Positions 1-14,392 of a stretch of DNA of 64,000 nt are shown here, piece by piece. The position numbers and the translations under genes are program-made. Numbering within the stretch: the first letter of the stretch is position 1; every line of letters begins with the position of its first letter. Source of the stretch: Pseudomonadota bacterium. Its GTDB lineage: Bacteria > Pseudomonadota > Alphaproteobacteria > SHVZ01. The stretch lies in NCBI GenBank assembly GCA_016195085.1, contig JACQAG010000048.1:1-64000 (forward strand), read 5' to 3'. The notes below the pieces were generated by a model, which was not told the origin of the DNA, searched no databases, and saw only the letters and a list, made by a program, of their open reading frames with translations.

Positions 1-636
1 GAACAAGATGAGATAGTTGAGATCATGCACCTTGGTCATCATGTCCTGCTGGGTGAGGCGCTTCTGGATCACCCGCTCGGCGACCTGGTCGGCACGGGCG
101 GCGACCCGGCTCCAGGCATCGCCGAAATGCTCCTTCACCCGATCGAGGCCGATCAGTTGCACCTTGCTCACCATCACCTGGTCGACATTGCGCACGAGAT
201 CGCTGGCGCATTTCAGGAAGTCCTCGGGATCGCCGCGATCAAGGCCGGGCGATGGCACGGCCGGGCGAGGAGACGTTCGCGAGGGTGCGGCCTTCTTCGC
301 CGGAGAGAAGATCTCGGAGATGCTGCGGGACACCTTGGCGACGGTGGAGGCATCCTTCGGCGTCGGCGTCGGCTTTGGCGCTACGGGCGTGCGCGTCCGC
401 TCTCCCTGAAAGCGGGCGGCGTCCGCCTGGTCGGCAAAGCGGAACATGACCAAAACCCGCTGCGCCGCGCCGCCGCCGACGGCCGGCTTCGACATGCCCT
501 GAAATTCCATCTTCCACGGAGCTTTGGCATTGAGCTTGAGCCAGGCTTCGATCGGATCGAGCTCGCTCTGGCTCCTGAGCGAAAGCCGGATCTCGTAGCG
601 GAGCGTCGCTCCATTGTCGGCAGTCATGGCTGACAT
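1..636 (-). CDS. Hypothetical protein, 3' part beyond the window edge
   Basis: An open minus-strand frame runs from an ATG at 636 to the window edge without a stop, giving 212 codons of a longer protein. A GGGAGA ribosome site precedes this ATG; a second in-frame ATG lies at 627. Residues 1-75 look globular, 80-130 are a Pro/Ala/Lys-rich linker, and the rest (from about DFLKCASDLV) is helical and begins what may be a second domain. The tail resembles the start of GGDEF-derived domains in alphaproteobacterial proteins, but that is recollection, not proof. It lies 57 bp downstream of a receiver gene and probably belongs to the same operon as the kinase at 1087. Confidence 0.6.
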   Translation of the reverse strand, partial: MSAMTADNGATLRYEIRLSLRSQSELDPIEAWLKLNAKAPWKMEFQGMSKPAVGGGAAQRVLVMFRFADQADAARFQGERTRTPVAPKPTPTPKDASTVAKVSRSISEIFSPAKKAAPSRTSPRPAVPSPGLDRGDPEDFLKCASDLVRNVDQVMVSKVQLIGLDRVKEHFGDAWSRVAARADQVAERVIQKRLTQQDMMTKVHDLNYLILF

Positions 637-693
637 GCTCATCTCCCGTCATTTGATCCCGGTCATGCGCAGACGCGCGCCGAACCGGAGCTT

Positions 694-1071
694 TCAGTGA
701 CCCGATGCCGACAACACGCTGCGAACGACGTCCAGCAGAGCCGCCGCCCCGAACGGCTTCGCCAGGGTCGCGGTGGCGCCGAACTTGGCGGCGAGCGGCA
801 GGAAGTCGGCATTCGCCGCGCGTCCTCCACCCGAAATGGCGATGATCGGGGTCCGCGGGTCGAGCTTGCGGATCGTCTGGATCGTCTCGATGCCCTCTTT
901 CTCCGGCATGATGATGTCGGTGATCACCAGATCCGGCTTGTCCTGCTGGAAGGCGGCAAGCCCCGCCTTGCCGTCATTGGCGCAGCGAACGGAATGCCCT
1001 TCGCGCGTGAGCACGGTCTGGATCACCGCCCTGATCCCGCTTTCATCATCGATCACCAAGATGCGAGACAT
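694..1071 (-). CDS. CheY-like single-domain response regulator
   Basis: A 125-residue stand-alone receiver domain. The acidic pair (IDDE, residues 7-10), the phospho-acceptor Asp in LVITDIIMP (about residue 52), the Thr/Ser of IIAISGGG and the Lys of TLAKPFG are all present, so it should accept phosphate. There is no output domain. The start lies 15 bp after the stop of the histidine kinase at 1087-2925, in the same direction, so that kinase is the likely donor. It would relay to another protein or act by protein-protein contact. Confidence 0.9.
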   Translation of the reverse strand: MSRILVIDDESGIRAVIQTVLTREGHSVRCANDGKAGLAAFQQDKPDLVITDIIMPEKEGIETIQTIRKLDPRTPIIAISGGGRAANADFLPLAAKFGATATLAKPFGAAALLDVVRSVLSASGH

Positions 1072-1086
1072 TGCGCTCCGCTCCCT

Positions 1087-2925
1087 CTAGGCAGGTTGCA
1101 GTCGGTGGCCGGGTGCGGCTGCCCGCGGCAAATAGACAGAAAAGCAGGCGCCTTTTCCGGGCACGCTTTCGACGTCGAGATAGCCGCCGAGCTCGGTCAC
1201 CACCCGGCGCGCGGTGTAGAGGCCGAGGCCGACGCCGCTGCCCGCAGCTTTGGTGGTGAAGAACGGCTCGAACAGCCGCTCTCGCACCACGGGCGGAATA
1301 CCCGGACCGTCGTCCTTGACGGCAAGCCGCACATAGTCGACCGGGGCGCTTCCGCCGCCGGTATGCGATCCAACCGCATCGAAGCCGGCGCTGGCCGAGA
1401 TCTCGATGCGGCCGGGCTCCGTTCCGATCGCATGGGCGGCATTCGTCACCAGATCGGTGAAGACCTGCTTCAGCTTCTCCTCGCCGGCTTGGACAGCGCC
1501 GATATCGGGCTCGACCCGCTCCACCAGCTCGATGTTCCCGGGAAGCCCGCCGCGCAAGGATTGGCGAAGCCGTGCCACGAAGCCGGCGAGGTCGAGCTGC
1601 GAGCCCGAGGCCTGCTCCTCGCGGCTGAATGCCAGGACCCGCTTGATCAGATTGGCGATCTGCTGGGCGGATTGCCGCATCTGGGCGACGCTGTCGCGCT
1701 CGAAGCTGCCCTCAGGCAAGGCCTCCTCCGCCATCTCCCCCAAGGTCATGATCGGCACGAGCGCATTGTTGATCTCGTGGGCGATGCCGCCCACGAGGGT
1801 GCCCAAAGCCTGCAGCTTCTGTGCTTGCCGCAGTCGCTCCTTTGCCGCTTCCTGCTCGCGTTGGCGGTGCGCGCGCCGGCGAAGCTGCAGGACGATGAGC
1901 CACGATCCACCGACGATCAAGCCGACCAGCGCGGCATAGAAGCCAAGCACCACGACGCGATCCTGGTACCAGCCGGCGAGGGCGTCGGCGCGGTTGATCG
2001 ATACGCTGATCACCAGCGGCAGCTTGTCGAGGGTCCTGTAGCTGATGATGCGCTCGACACCGTCGATGCTGCTGACGGCGGAAAACGTGCCGACCGGCGC
2101 TTTCGGCAAGTGCAATGTGAAGAGGGGCCCCGCCGCAACCGACATTCCCATGAAAATCGGCAGCGAAGGCTCACGCACGACGACGGTGCCGTCCAGCAAG
2201 GCGAGCGTAATGAACAACCGCTGGCGGCGTGTCATCGACTGGTAGAAGGTGGCCAAAGAGGAGGGATCGACCAAGGTGGAGGTGACGCCGCCGAAGGTTC
2301 CGTCCGCGAGGTTGAACCGGCGCGTCACCGGGAGGCGATACGTGCCGGACTGGACGGACAAGGCCGGCCTGCCGATGTACATCCCGACCGAGGCGCTGTC
2401 GCGATGCACGCGAAATTCCGGGAGCGCCTCGGTGTTGAGCGGCCATGGCGAGCGCGAAACGGCGCTGTACAGCCGGTCGCCGTGCTCGTCGGTCCAGGAC
2501 AGGTTCAAGGCCGCCGCGGTGCTCAGCCGAAATTCGACCAAGGCCTGGTAGGGACGATCGCCTGCCGACGGCCCCCAGTGACCATCGCGCATCAACCGCT
2601 CTCGTTCTCTGTTGGCCGCCTCCAGCGTGCGATCGACGTCCTCGAAGACCAGGGTCGCATGCTCGGCCAGGACGTCGGTGAAGTCCTGAATGCGATGCTC
2701 GGCTTCGGCGATCTCAACCTGATAGCCGCGCACCAGCATCTCGGCGACGAACCCCGACAGCGCCAGCACCAAGGTTGCGGTGGCGATCGCGACGAACCGG
2801 ACCGGTGGAACGCGCTGCAGCAGGCCGCCGATCGGCCGCAGCGCGCGCACGCCGATCGAGCCTGCCCGCTCGATGCCGCTCCACAGCCAGAGCGGGAACG
2901 GACGGCTTCCGCGAGAGCGAGACAT
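1087..2925 (-). CDS. Membrane sensor histidine kinase with extracytoplasmic sensor domain
   Basis: About 612 residues from the ATG at 2925 (a longer frame starts at 3000; the 2925 start leaves a purine-rich AGGGGAT just before it). Order: cytoplasmic N-terminus, TM1 near residues 42-65, a periplasmic region of about 250 residues in the style of PDC/Cache sensors, TM2 ([15 protein letters not shown]), a short coil, then HisKA with the H-box [13 protein letters not shown] and an HATPase domain with DDGPGIPP and [11 protein letters not shown]. There is no PAS domain between TM2 and the kinase core. The ligand is unknown. The downstream CheY-like gene is its probable partner. Confidence 0.88.
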   Translation of the reverse strand: MSRSRGSRPFPLWLWSGIERAGSIGVRALRPIGGLLQRVPPVRFVAIATATLVLALSGFVAEMLVRGYQVEIAEAEHRIQDFTDVLAEHATLVFEDVDRTLEAANRERERLMRDGHWGPSAGDRPYQALVEFRLSTAAALNLSWTDEHGDRLYSAVSRSPWPLNTEALPEFRVHRDSASVGMYIGRPALSVQSGTYRLPVTRRFNLADGTFGGVTSTLVDPSSLATFYQSMTRRQRLFITLALLDGTVVVREPSLPIFMGMSVAAGPLFTLHLPKAPVGTFSAVSSIDGVERIISYRTLDKLPLVISVSINRADALAGWYQDRVVVLGFYAALVGLIVGGSWLIVLQLRRRAHRQREQEAAKERLRQAQKLQALGTLVGGIAHEINNALVPIMTLGEMAEEALPEGSFERDSVAQMRQSAQQIANLIKRVLAFSREEQASGSQLDLAGFVARLRQSLRGGLPGNIELVERVEPDIGAVQAGEEKLKQVFTDLVTNAAHAIGTEPGRIEISASAGFDAVGSHTGGGSAPVDYVRLAVKDDGPGIPPVVRERLFEPFFTTKAAGSGVGLGLYTARRVVTELGGYLDVESVPGKGACFSVYLPRAAAPGHRLQPA

Positions 2926-3057
2926 ATCCCCTATTTCGCCCCCTATCCGGGATCGATTGCCGGCTTGGCGCACAACTCTCCGGAAGGACCAGACGATCAC
3001 GGCAAGCCAAGCTCCAAACTTTCAGGGGCAATATACAGCACTGGCGGATAGATTCTA

Positions 3058-3541
3058 AAGAATAAAGACGATCTTCAATTTATATATATTTGTTCTTTTC
3101 AGATAATTACCAATTCGCTTCTATGATATATTGAAATTCAATTGGTTAATGTTTGTTAACTAATAAGATATCGCCGGCAATGTGCCTGTATTCGCATTGT
3201 GAATGTTTCTGGCGTTGACGGCTTAGTTCCATTTTGTGGAATGGGATAATCGCCGACGGCGGCTCCGCAGGCTCGGTGGAGGCCGATAAATCTTCAATTT
3301 AAGCGGTATTGTTGCAAGTTCTCGGTGACACTACTTGGCGCCTTTAAACCTAGGCGGGTTATTTATTGCATTCTGGGAAGCCTGCCCCCGCATCCGACCG
3401 ACCAAGCCGAACAGCGCGGGCACCCGGGAAACGGGCCCGCCGTCTCTGAAGCGCGGCCTTCCACCAACCAACGATCCAAGCGCATCCGCATTGCTATTGC
3501 ACACCTCCGTCCCAAGAGCCCATAGCCGCGGCTTCGGCGCT
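3058..3541. other. AT-rich intergenic region without a convincing gene
   Basis: This gap is clearly AT-richer than its surroundings between about 3050 and 3330. It sits upstream of the kinase read leftwards from 2925 and downstream of the hybrid kinase that ends at 3542, so promoter elements for the former and a terminator for the latter are expected. A GTTAA-N6-TTAAC palindrome lies at 3145-3160. An 88-codon minus-strand frame at 3331-3597 shows no family resemblance and overlaps the hybrid kinase gene, so it is not called. Confidence 0.5.
3145..3160. promoter_or_regulatory. GTTAA-N6-TTAAC palindrome in AT-rich leader
   Basis: The palindrome is preceded by ATTG (ATTGGTTAA overall). On the other strand the same ATTGGTTAA with a following TTAAC occurs at 12006-12024, upstream of the multi-PAS kinase. 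The shared half-sites upstream of two kinase genes suggest one DNA-binding protein, but the spacing differs (6 and 5). Confidence 0.3.
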
Positions 3542-6103
3542 CTAAAGCTTCTGCCCGCCATCGATGACCTGACGGATCTTCCGCGCCAGGTCCGCAACTT
3601 TGTAGGGTTTGCCCAGCAACGTAGCTCCCTTGATCTTTGTCAGCTTGCTCAGCAGTGCGGGTTCGCTGTAGCCGGAGGTGAACAGCAGCTTGATCTCCGG
3701 CCGCTTGGCGCGGGCCTGCTCGGCGAGATCGACCCCATTCATGCCGCCAGGCATGACGAGATCGGTGAACAACAGATTGATCCCCAGGTTGCGGTCGAGG
3801 AGAGCGAGCGCCGCAGGCCCATTCGGCGCTTCCAGCACGCGATAGCCGAAGCGCGACAGATGCTTCGCTACGACGTTACGGACGCCGCCGTCATCCTCCA
3901 CCAGGAGGACGACCTCTCCGGCCTTCGCCGAAGCGATGGTCTCCGCCGCCTTTGGCGCTCCGATCGTCGTCGCCTCGGCATCCGCCCGCGGCAGATAGAG
4001 GCGAATGGTAGTGCCTTGCCCGATCTCGCTATAGACCTTGATGTGGCCGCCGGACTGCTTGACGAAGCCGAAGACCATGCTGAGGCCGAGCCCGGTGCCT
4101 TTTCCCGGCGCCTTGGTGGTGAAGAAGGGCTCGAACGCCCTTGCCGCCACCTCCGGCGGCATGCCGATGCCGGTATCCGACACGACCAGCGCAACATAAT
4201 CGCCCGCGACGACCTCGGGATTTTGCGCCGCATAGGCTTCGTCCAAGGACACGTCCTTCGTCTCGATGATGAGCTTGCCGCCGTCGGGCATGGCATCGCG
4301 GGCATTGACCGCAAGGTTGGTCAAGGCCGACTCGAGCTGTGTCGGGTCGGCCAGCACCGGCCAGAGATCGGCGCCGAGCTGTAGATCGATCTCCACGTTT
4401 TCGCCAAGGGTGCGAGACAGAAGGCGAACCATGCCTTCGACCAGATTGTTGATCTCGATCACGTTCGGTTCGAGCGTCTGTCGCCTGGAGAATGCCAGTA
4501 GCTGGTGTGTCAATTCTGCCCCGCGCGAGGCCGCCCCGAGCGCAGCCGTGATCATTGCCTTACCCTCGGCCCGGTCCTCGATGGTGGCTTCCAGAAGGTC
4601 CAGATTTGCCATGACGATGGTCAAGAGATTGTTGAAGTCATGGGCGACCCCGCCGGTGAGCTGGCCGATTGCTTCCATCCGCTGCGATTGGCGAAGCTGG
4701 CCCTCGGTCTTCCGTCGAGCGGTTATGTCGTGGACGATGCCGACGAAGAAGGAGCGTCCTTCCCGCTGCGCCTCGCCCACCGACAGTTCCATGGGAAAGG
4801 TCGTGCCGTCCTTGCGCAGACCCATGACCTCGCGGCCGATGCCGATGATCTTCGGCTTGCGGGTTCGATTGTAGGTCTCGAGGTAACGGTCATGCTCTTC
4901 CTGGTAAGGCGAGGGCATCAGCATCTTGAGGTTCTGGCCGATCACCACATCGGCGCGATAACCGAAGAGACGCTCGGCCGCTGGGTTGAACATCGAAATC
5001 GTGCCGCGGGAGTCGATCAGGATCATCCCGTCGACGGCGGTGTCGAAGACGACGCGGAAGCGTTGCTCGCTTTCGTGCGCGGCTCGTTCGGCGGCGGCTC
5101 GGACTGCCACCTCCTTCTCGAGGGCCTCGGCGCGGTCCTGCAACTCGCGATAGAGCTTCACGTTCTCGTAGATCCGGCCGGCCTGGGCGCCGAGATTGAC
5201 CACGACGTTCTCGTCCCCGTCGGAAAACCGATCGAGCCCGATCTTGTTGATCAGGCATATCCAACCATAGACGACGCTGGGCGATGCGATCGGCGCCACC
5301 AGCAGATTGTGGATCGGCGGAAAATCCCGGGGCAGCCCGACTGAGGCGGGATCGCCGTCGAGACCGTCGAGCCGGATGATGGAGCGCTTCGAAAGCACCT
5401 CCTCGATCTGGCCCCAGCGAGTCGGAAGGCGGCTCAAACTGGCGGCGAGGGCGGGATTGACGCCGCTGACGCTGAAATGCAACAGCTCGGTCGTGCTCAA
5501 GCCGAGAACGCCGACGATGGCGTATTTCGCCGCGACGGCAGCGCGCACCCCCGCACAGAATTTTCCGAACAGCTTCGCCGGATCCCGCTCCTGGTCGAGA
5601 CGCAACCCCAATTCGATGACGGTCGATAACTTCTCGTTGACGGTCCTCAGGGCGTCCGCCTTTTCGAGAAGTTCGTCGGCCAAGAGCCTGGAATGTTCGC
5701 GATCGAACGCTTCCACCTCCACCTTGGGAGGCGTGATAATTCCGAGCGCTTGCTCCACGGTCGACAGCACCAGCGCCGGCTCGCAGGGCTTGAAGAGGAA
5801 AGCCCCGACCCCGCACTGCTTGGCCAGCGCCAAGGCTTCGGGGCGGAGATAGTGGGCGGTCGAGAAGATGACCGGCGTGGCCGCGAGGCTGGGATCGGCT
5901 CGGAGCGCGCGCACGAAATCGTAGCCGTCCATGGTCGGCATCAGGATGTCGCTGATGATGAGGTCGGGACACTCCCGGCGAGCGACCTCCAGCCCCTCTA
6001 GACCGTCACCGGCCTCGACCACCCGGTAGTGCCGATAGGAGAGCAGGGTCGCGAGATAGTCGCGGTTCTCGGGACGATCGTCGACGATGAGGACTGTGGT
6101 CAC
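3542..6103 (-). CDS. Hybrid sensor histidine kinase REC-GAF-PAS-HisKA-HATPase-REC
   Basis: 853 residues, no membrane segment, so cytoplasmic. REC1 (1-120) has VDD, ISDILMP and FKPC. A GAF-type domain follows (about 165-315), then a coil, a FixL-type PAS (about 345-465), HisKA with GGVAHDFNNLLT, HATPase with DTGIGMPP and GKGTGLGLSM, and REC2 (735-850) with VEDD, LFTDLVMP and LGKPY. The PAS resembles FixL around IIGIGREVMG, but the position that I recall as the haem-ligand His in FixL is Lys here (KPKIIGIG), so oxygen sensing by haem is doubtful. The start ATGA overlaps the stop of the double receiver gene by 4 bp. Confidence 0.92.
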   Translation of the reverse strand: MTTVLIVDDRPENRDYLATLLSYRHYRVVEAGDGLEGLEVARRECPDLIISDILMPTMDGYDFVRALRADPSLAATPVIFSTAHYLRPEALALAKQCGVGAFLFKPCEPALVLSTVEQALGIITPPKVEVEAFDREHSRLLADELLEKADALRTVNEKLSTVIELGLRLDQERDPAKLFGKFCAGVRAAVAAKYAIVGVLGLSTTELLHFSVSGVNPALAASLSRLPTRWGQIEEVLSKRSIIRLDGLDGDPASVGLPRDFPPIHNLLVAPIASPSVVYGWICLINKIGLDRFSDGDENVVVNLGAQAGRIYENVKLYRELQDRAEALEKEVAVRAAAERAAHESEQRFRVVFDTAVDGMILIDSRGTISMFNPAAERLFGYRADVVIGQNLKMLMPSPYQEEHDRYLETYNRTRKPKIIGIGREVMGLRKDGTTFPMELSVGEAQREGRSFFVGIVHDITARRKTEGQLRQSQRMEAIGQLTGGVAHDFNNLLTIVMANLDLLEATIEDRAEGKAMITAALGAASRGAELTHQLLAFSRRQTLEPNVIEINNLVEGMVRLLSRTLGENVEIDLQLGADLWPVLADPTQLESALTNLAVNARDAMPDGGKLIIETKDVSLDEAYAAQNPEVVAGDYVALVVSDTGIGMPPEVAARAFEPFFTTKAPGKGTGLGLSMVFGFVKQSGGHIKVYSEIGQGTTIRLYLPRADAEATTIGAPKAAETIASAKAGEVVLLVEDDGGVRNVVAKHLSRFGYRVLEAPNGPAALALLDRNLGINLLFTDLVMPGGMNGVDLAEQARAKRPEIKLLFTSGYSEPALLSKLTKIKGATLLGKPYKVADLARKIRQVIDGGQKL

Positions 6104-6930
6104 GGGGTGCGGTCTCCCCTCGGACGTCGAGCGAGAAGCCGATCGATCTCGGCAAGGAGCTGGTTCGGATCGAGGGGCTGGTAGAGAACGGAGTCGGGCT
6201 TGGTTCTGGTGCGCAGCATCGATTCGAGCTCCCGCGGCGGCACTGAGGAGACCAGCAGGAAGGGAATGGCGCCCAGCGTCGACTCGGCTCGCAAGGCTGC
6301 AAGCAGGTCGAGCCCGTCCAGCCCCGGCATCGACATATCGGAGAGGAATAGATCCGGGGGGGCGGCCAGCGCCATGCGCAGCGCCTCCTGCCCGTCTTGG
6401 GCGCAGGACACCTCGAATCCGTGCGGGGACAACAGGTTTCCGAAGAAGTCGAGATTGTCCGCGCGGTCGTCCACCGCAAGGATGCGGCCTCGGCCCCGCT
6501 CCGAGGCGGTCGCCTTCATCGACGCCACCGATGAGCTAGTGCGGTCTGTCGTCCGCATCGTTGCCTGCGGCAGGTATTCCTGCAGGCTGCCGAGGAATTT
6601 CTCCGGCTCGATCGGCTTCGCCATGTAGCCGTCGAAGCCGGCAGCGAAGGCGCGCTCGCGGTCGCCGACCATGGCAAGCGCAGTCACCGCCACCACCGGG
6701 ATCGAGCGCAGCGCCGCGTCGGCCTTGAGCCGGGCGACGACACCGAAGCCGTCGATCTTCGGGAGCTGCACGTCGCATAGCACTAGGTCCGGCCGCTCGC
6801 GGGCGATCGCGGCCAGACCTGCCTCGCCATCGGCGGCGGTCGATGCCCGCCAGCCTGCCGACTGGATGAGATAGACCATGAGGTCGGTGTTGTTCTGGTT
6901 GTCCTCGATGACCAGCACCCTGGGCACCAT
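6100..6930 (-). CDS. Double-receiver (REC-REC) response regulator
   Basis: 276 residues made of two receiver domains and a short linker, with no output domain. REC1 (about 3-122) is DivK-like, with IEDN, LVLCDVQLP and YMAKPIEP. REC2 (about 145-270) keeps VDDR and LFLSDMSMP, but the invariant Lys is Gln (VLYQPLDP), so it is probably a non-switching or altered receiver. It starts 12 bp after the stop of the multi-PAS kinase and overlaps the hybrid kinase start by 4 bp. The three proteins are therefore likely co-translated and may form one phosphorelay. Confidence 0.9.
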   Translation of the reverse strand: MVPRVLVIEDNQNNTDLMVYLIQSAGWRASTAADGEAGLAAIARERPDLVLCDVQLPKIDGFGVVARLKADAALRSIPVVAVTALAMVGDRERAFAAGFDGYMAKPIEPEKFLGSLQEYLPQATMRTTDRTSSSVASMKATASERGRGRILAVDDRADNLDFFGNLLSPHGFEVSCAQDGQEALRMALAAPPDLFLSDMSMPGLDGLDLLAALRAESTLGAIPFLLVSSVPPRELESMLRTRTKPDSVLYQPLDPNQLLAEIDRLLARRPRGDRTP

Positions 6931-6942
6931 GGCGATACCCCG

Positions 6943-11865
<4,923 letters not shown>

Positions 11866-12216
11866 GGCCCCTGTCCGAGATGAGGGAAAGAGATCCTATA
11901 TCTTGAAATTGAATTCGTTGATAACAAATCGAGTTGAATATTGTGGTATGCTTCGATATCACTTAATAATACTGGACTTGAAAAAGAATTATTCAAGACG
12001 AAATAGTTAATATTGTTAACCAATTTGATCTTGGCAGCAATCCGCTGGCGGCAATCGAACATAGGTTTATCGCATTTTGATAATACATGCCCTTGTGGTG
12101 GTATTTCGCGGCGACTGCACTTCCACCGGTCGCACCGGTCCCACCAGTCGTGGGACGGTGCATTCGCGTATGTTACTGGCACTTGAGCAAAGGTGTCTTG
12201 CGACTGGATGAGCGGA
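11866..12216. other. AT-rich intergenic leader of the multi-PAS operon
   Basis: No gene is seen. The half next to the kinase start (11880-12060) is AT-rich and presumably holds the promoter of the three-gene kinase operon. It includes a GTTAA-N5-TTAAC palindrome at 12006-12020. The other half contains short CCACCGGT/ACCGGT/CCACCAGT dyads that could end transcription of the receiver gene at 12217. Confidence 0.5.
12006..12020. promoter_or_regulatory. GTTAA-N5-TTAAC palindrome upstream of multi-PAS kinase
   Basis: Perfect five-base half-sites about 140 bp upstream of the kinase start. It is followed by CCAAT, so the minus strand reads ATTGGTTAA, the same nonamer as at 3141-3149. A role as a repressor or activator site is inference. 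Confidence 0.3.
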
Positions 12217-12615
12217 TCAATGTTCACCGTCGGCGCAGCCCCGCCCCTGCACCCGACCGACCAAGCGGGACAGCTCACCGCCGCGAAACCGCGTCGAGCG
12301 GATCGAGGTCGCGCCGAGCTGCTTTGCCATGCGGAGATGGCTCGCTCGGTCGAGCGGTCGGCCGCCGCCGGCAATGGCGAGCATCGGCACGCTCGGATCG
12401 TTGGCGCGGAGCGCACGCATGGACTGCACGACCTCGGCCTCAGGCATGGCGATGTCAATCATCACCAAATCGGGCCGTTTTCGCCTGAAGGCATCGATGC
12501 CGGCTTGCCTGCCCTCCGCGCAAACGACCTTATGACCGGCGTCGACCAGGATTGCCCGGAGGGTTTCCCTTAGATCAGGGTCATCGGCGATCAATAAGAC
12601 ATCGGCCAAGTCCAT
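12217..12615 (-). CDS. Degenerate single-domain response regulator
   Basis: 132 residues from the ATG at 12615, which has GGAG upstream; the frame continues to 12651 without support. The acidic pair (IADDPD) and acceptor Asp (LVMIDIAMP) are present. The conserved Lys near the end of the fold is missing: the segment reads TSIRSTRF where a TKP-like motif is expected. The tail (RLVGRVQGRG) looks unstructured. There is no output domain. It lies alone, 350 bp from the multi-PAS kinase, in the same direction. Confidence 0.78.
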   Translation of the reverse strand: MDLADVLLIADDPDLRETLRAILVDAGHKVVCAEGRQAGIDAFRRKRPDLVMIDIAMPEAEVVQSMRALRANDPSVPMLAIAGGGRPLDRASHLRMAKQLGATSIRSTRFRGGELSRLVGRVQGRGCADGEH

Positions 12616-13030
12616 GACTCCAGCTCCGATATTTCGCCTAGAAGCGGCCACGGTCGGCTTTCGTATGATCGACCGGTGTTCGGGCGCATGTCGGCGATCC
12701 GGCAGATTGGAGTGAATCTAGGCGGCATGGATCGGTATTTCTTGGACGGCCTTGCGGGGCTCAGAACGTTCTTGCGCTTTTCCAGGGTCTTCTCGACCTC
12801 AGCGTGGCGAAGTCCCTTGATTGGCGACATCTGGGAGACCAACGTTGCGTGCCGGATGGGGTGCCAATGTGATGATTCCGAAGTTCGTGGGCGAACTTCG
12901 GAATCTGAATCACACCGGCTTCAATGGATTAGCGGCCCGCTTATCCCGAGCGTGTCGCTTCTCGCCTAGCTCGGGGGACGCACCTCGGAAGTACCGGGCG
13001 GTTTATCCTACGAACCTCCCATTCGGTGCA
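12616..13030. other. Intergenic region with a truncated dispersed repeat
   Basis: No convincing gene. It contains the partial repeat copy at 12868-12947. Frames on either strand (for example minus 12591-12842, which contains LRHAEVEKTLEKRKN) overlap the receiver gene and match no family I know. Confidence 0.45.
12868..12947 (+). repeat. Dispersed palindromic repeat, copy A (truncated)
   Basis: Begins TGTGATGATTCCGAAGTTCG, closes the hairpin with CGAACTTCGGAATC, then TGAATCACAC and TCAATGGATTAGCGGCCCGCTTATCCC (given in parts). It stops matching copies B and C before their second hairpin. Confidence 0.75.
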
Positions 13031-14392
13031 CTAGGAGCTCTGCAGAATGCTACGGCGACGAGCCAGGGTCGGAGTTTGGCCCGTCAGTCGCCGGAAGTGC
13101 CTGGCAAAGTGGCTTTGATCGGAGAATCCGACCGAGAGAGCGATTTCCGCTATCGGCAGATTTGTCGACTCGAGCAGCTCTCTCGCACGCTCAATGCGCC
13201 GCTGGAGTAAATAGCCATGCGGCGGCATGCCAACCGCCCGCTTAAACGCGCGCGCGAAATGCCATATCGATAGGCCCGCGATTTTCGCCAGCGCCGCAAG
13301 GCCGACATTTTCGCGTAGAGAAACATCAATATACTCGAGCACTCGGCGCAGCACGATCGGCGAGAGACCACCACGATGTTGCCGGTCGACGATGGTATCC
13401 CTCATGTCCGCCAATTGGCCGATCCGAGGTCGCGCATGGAAGATGCTCGCACCGCTGTTCTTGGCAATTCCCGACCTGGCAATCGGTGCGGTCACGATTG
13501 TGCGCCAACCGGCCTCGTCACGGATGCTCGTGAGTCGACCAGGAAGATCGCCCCCCGAATTTCCCCGGAACAGGGAAAGATCGCGTGCGAAGAATTTCCA
13601 CAAACTGACGCCGCCGTGCAGAGACTCGTCGTTGAGATCAAGCGAGTCACGCGCATTGCGATCGGCGCCCACGATCCGCTGATCGGTATCCACGGCCAGT
13701 AATAGTGCGCTCGAACCTCCATTGTCCCGAGACAATGCGAGAATCCGGTCGCGGCTGAAGCGTGCGCGGAAGAGGCGCTCTTGTATGGCGCGCGCGGCAT
13801 TGAGGGTGATCGGAAGGGAAAGTGCATGGGCTCCCTCCGACACGTCAGGGTTCATCGAGGATACGTCGAGCACGGAGCATAGCCTACCGTCGGGAGCGAA
13901 GATCGGAGCTCCGGAGCAACTGAGGCTGATGTTCCGCGCACGGAAGTGCTGATGCGTATGCACGGTCAATGGTCGGAGTTCCCTGATGCACGTCCCGATC
14001 CCATTCGTGCCCTCAACGCTCTCGGACCAAACGCCGCCTAACCATATACCCCAATGCTTGAATCGATCGGCTTTGGCTTCGTCGCCGCGGTGGTCGATCG
14101 CAATTCCATTGGCGTCGCAGAGAAGGACGACATAGCCGGCGTTACGCATGACGGAATACAGCTGGTCGAGTTCGACACGGCCGATCTCGATTTGATATTC
14201 AAGTGGCTCGCGGAGTCCATTCAGTTCGTGCTGAGTTACGATTTGTGCCGGCGCAACATTTCCAGGATCGATATGATGATCCTTCAGACTTCGCCGCCAG
14301 GACTCTGCCAATCTGCCAAGGGCAGCAGAGTCGGGCGGCCCCTCGACGGACAGGCTTACTCGGTCAATGTGATGGGAAGCCGGCATTGCCAT
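13031..14392 (-). CDS. AraC-family regulator with AcoR-like N-terminal sensor
   Basis: 453 residues. The first 300 resemble the N-terminal sensory half of sigma-54 activators of the AcoR type: W.E..EGTNGIGTC (about 125-140), a His-rich HTHQHF, CSGAPIFAPDGRLCSVLDVSS, and a second PAS-like part (LLAVDTDQRIVGADRNAR). The last 100 residues are a standard AraC/XylS double helix-turn-helix (AALAKIAGLSIWHFARAFKRA and IAEIALSVGFSDQSHFARHFRR, in parts). There is no AAA+ or Fis domain, so this is an AcoR-type sensor joined to an AraC output. The start at 14392 has no strong ribosome site. The target is unknown; the COG4280 operon lies 200 bp upstream in the same direction. Confidence 0.85.
   Translation of the reverse strand: MAMPASHHIDRVSLSVEGPPDSAALGRLAESWRRSLKDHHIDPGNVAPAQIVTQHELNGLREPLEYQIEIGRVELDQLYSVMRNAGYVVLLCDANGIAIDHRGDEAKADRFKHWGIWLGGVWSESVEGTNGIGTCIRELRPLTVHTHQHFRARNISLSCSGAPIFAPDGRLCSVLDVSSMNPDVSEGAHALSLPITLNAARAIQERLFRARFSRDRILALSRDNGGSSALLLAVDTDQRIVGADRNARDSLDLNDESLHGGVSLWKFFARDLSLFRGNSGGDLPGRLTSIRDEAGWRTIVTAPIARSGIAKNSGASIFHARPRIGQLADMRDTIVDRQHRGGLSPIVLRRVLEYIDVSLRENVGLAALAKIAGLSIWHFARAFKRAVGMPPHGYLLQRRIERARELLESTNLPIAEIALSVGFSDQSHFARHFRRLTGQTPTLARRRSILQSS

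Noticed and set aside
697-3051. A 784-codon plus-strand frame opposite the kinase and receiver
   Set aside because: Shadow frame caused by high GC; the minus strand has all kinase and receiver motifs.
3145-3160. CtrA-type site (TTAA-N7-TTAA) in the AT-rich leaders
   Set aside because: The half-sites are 5 and 6 bases apart, not 7, and the arrangement is palindromic rather than direct.
3331-3597. 88-codon minus frame in the leader of the first kinase, with a tail like that of the receiver at 12217
   Set aside because: The similarity is limited to a short GxLVGRM/GRLVGRV-like stretch; it overlaps the hybrid kinase gene and shows no receiver motif.
12591-12842. 83-codon minus frame containing LRHAEVEKTLEKRKN
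   Set aside because: No family, no ribosome site, and it overlaps the receiver gene in another frame.
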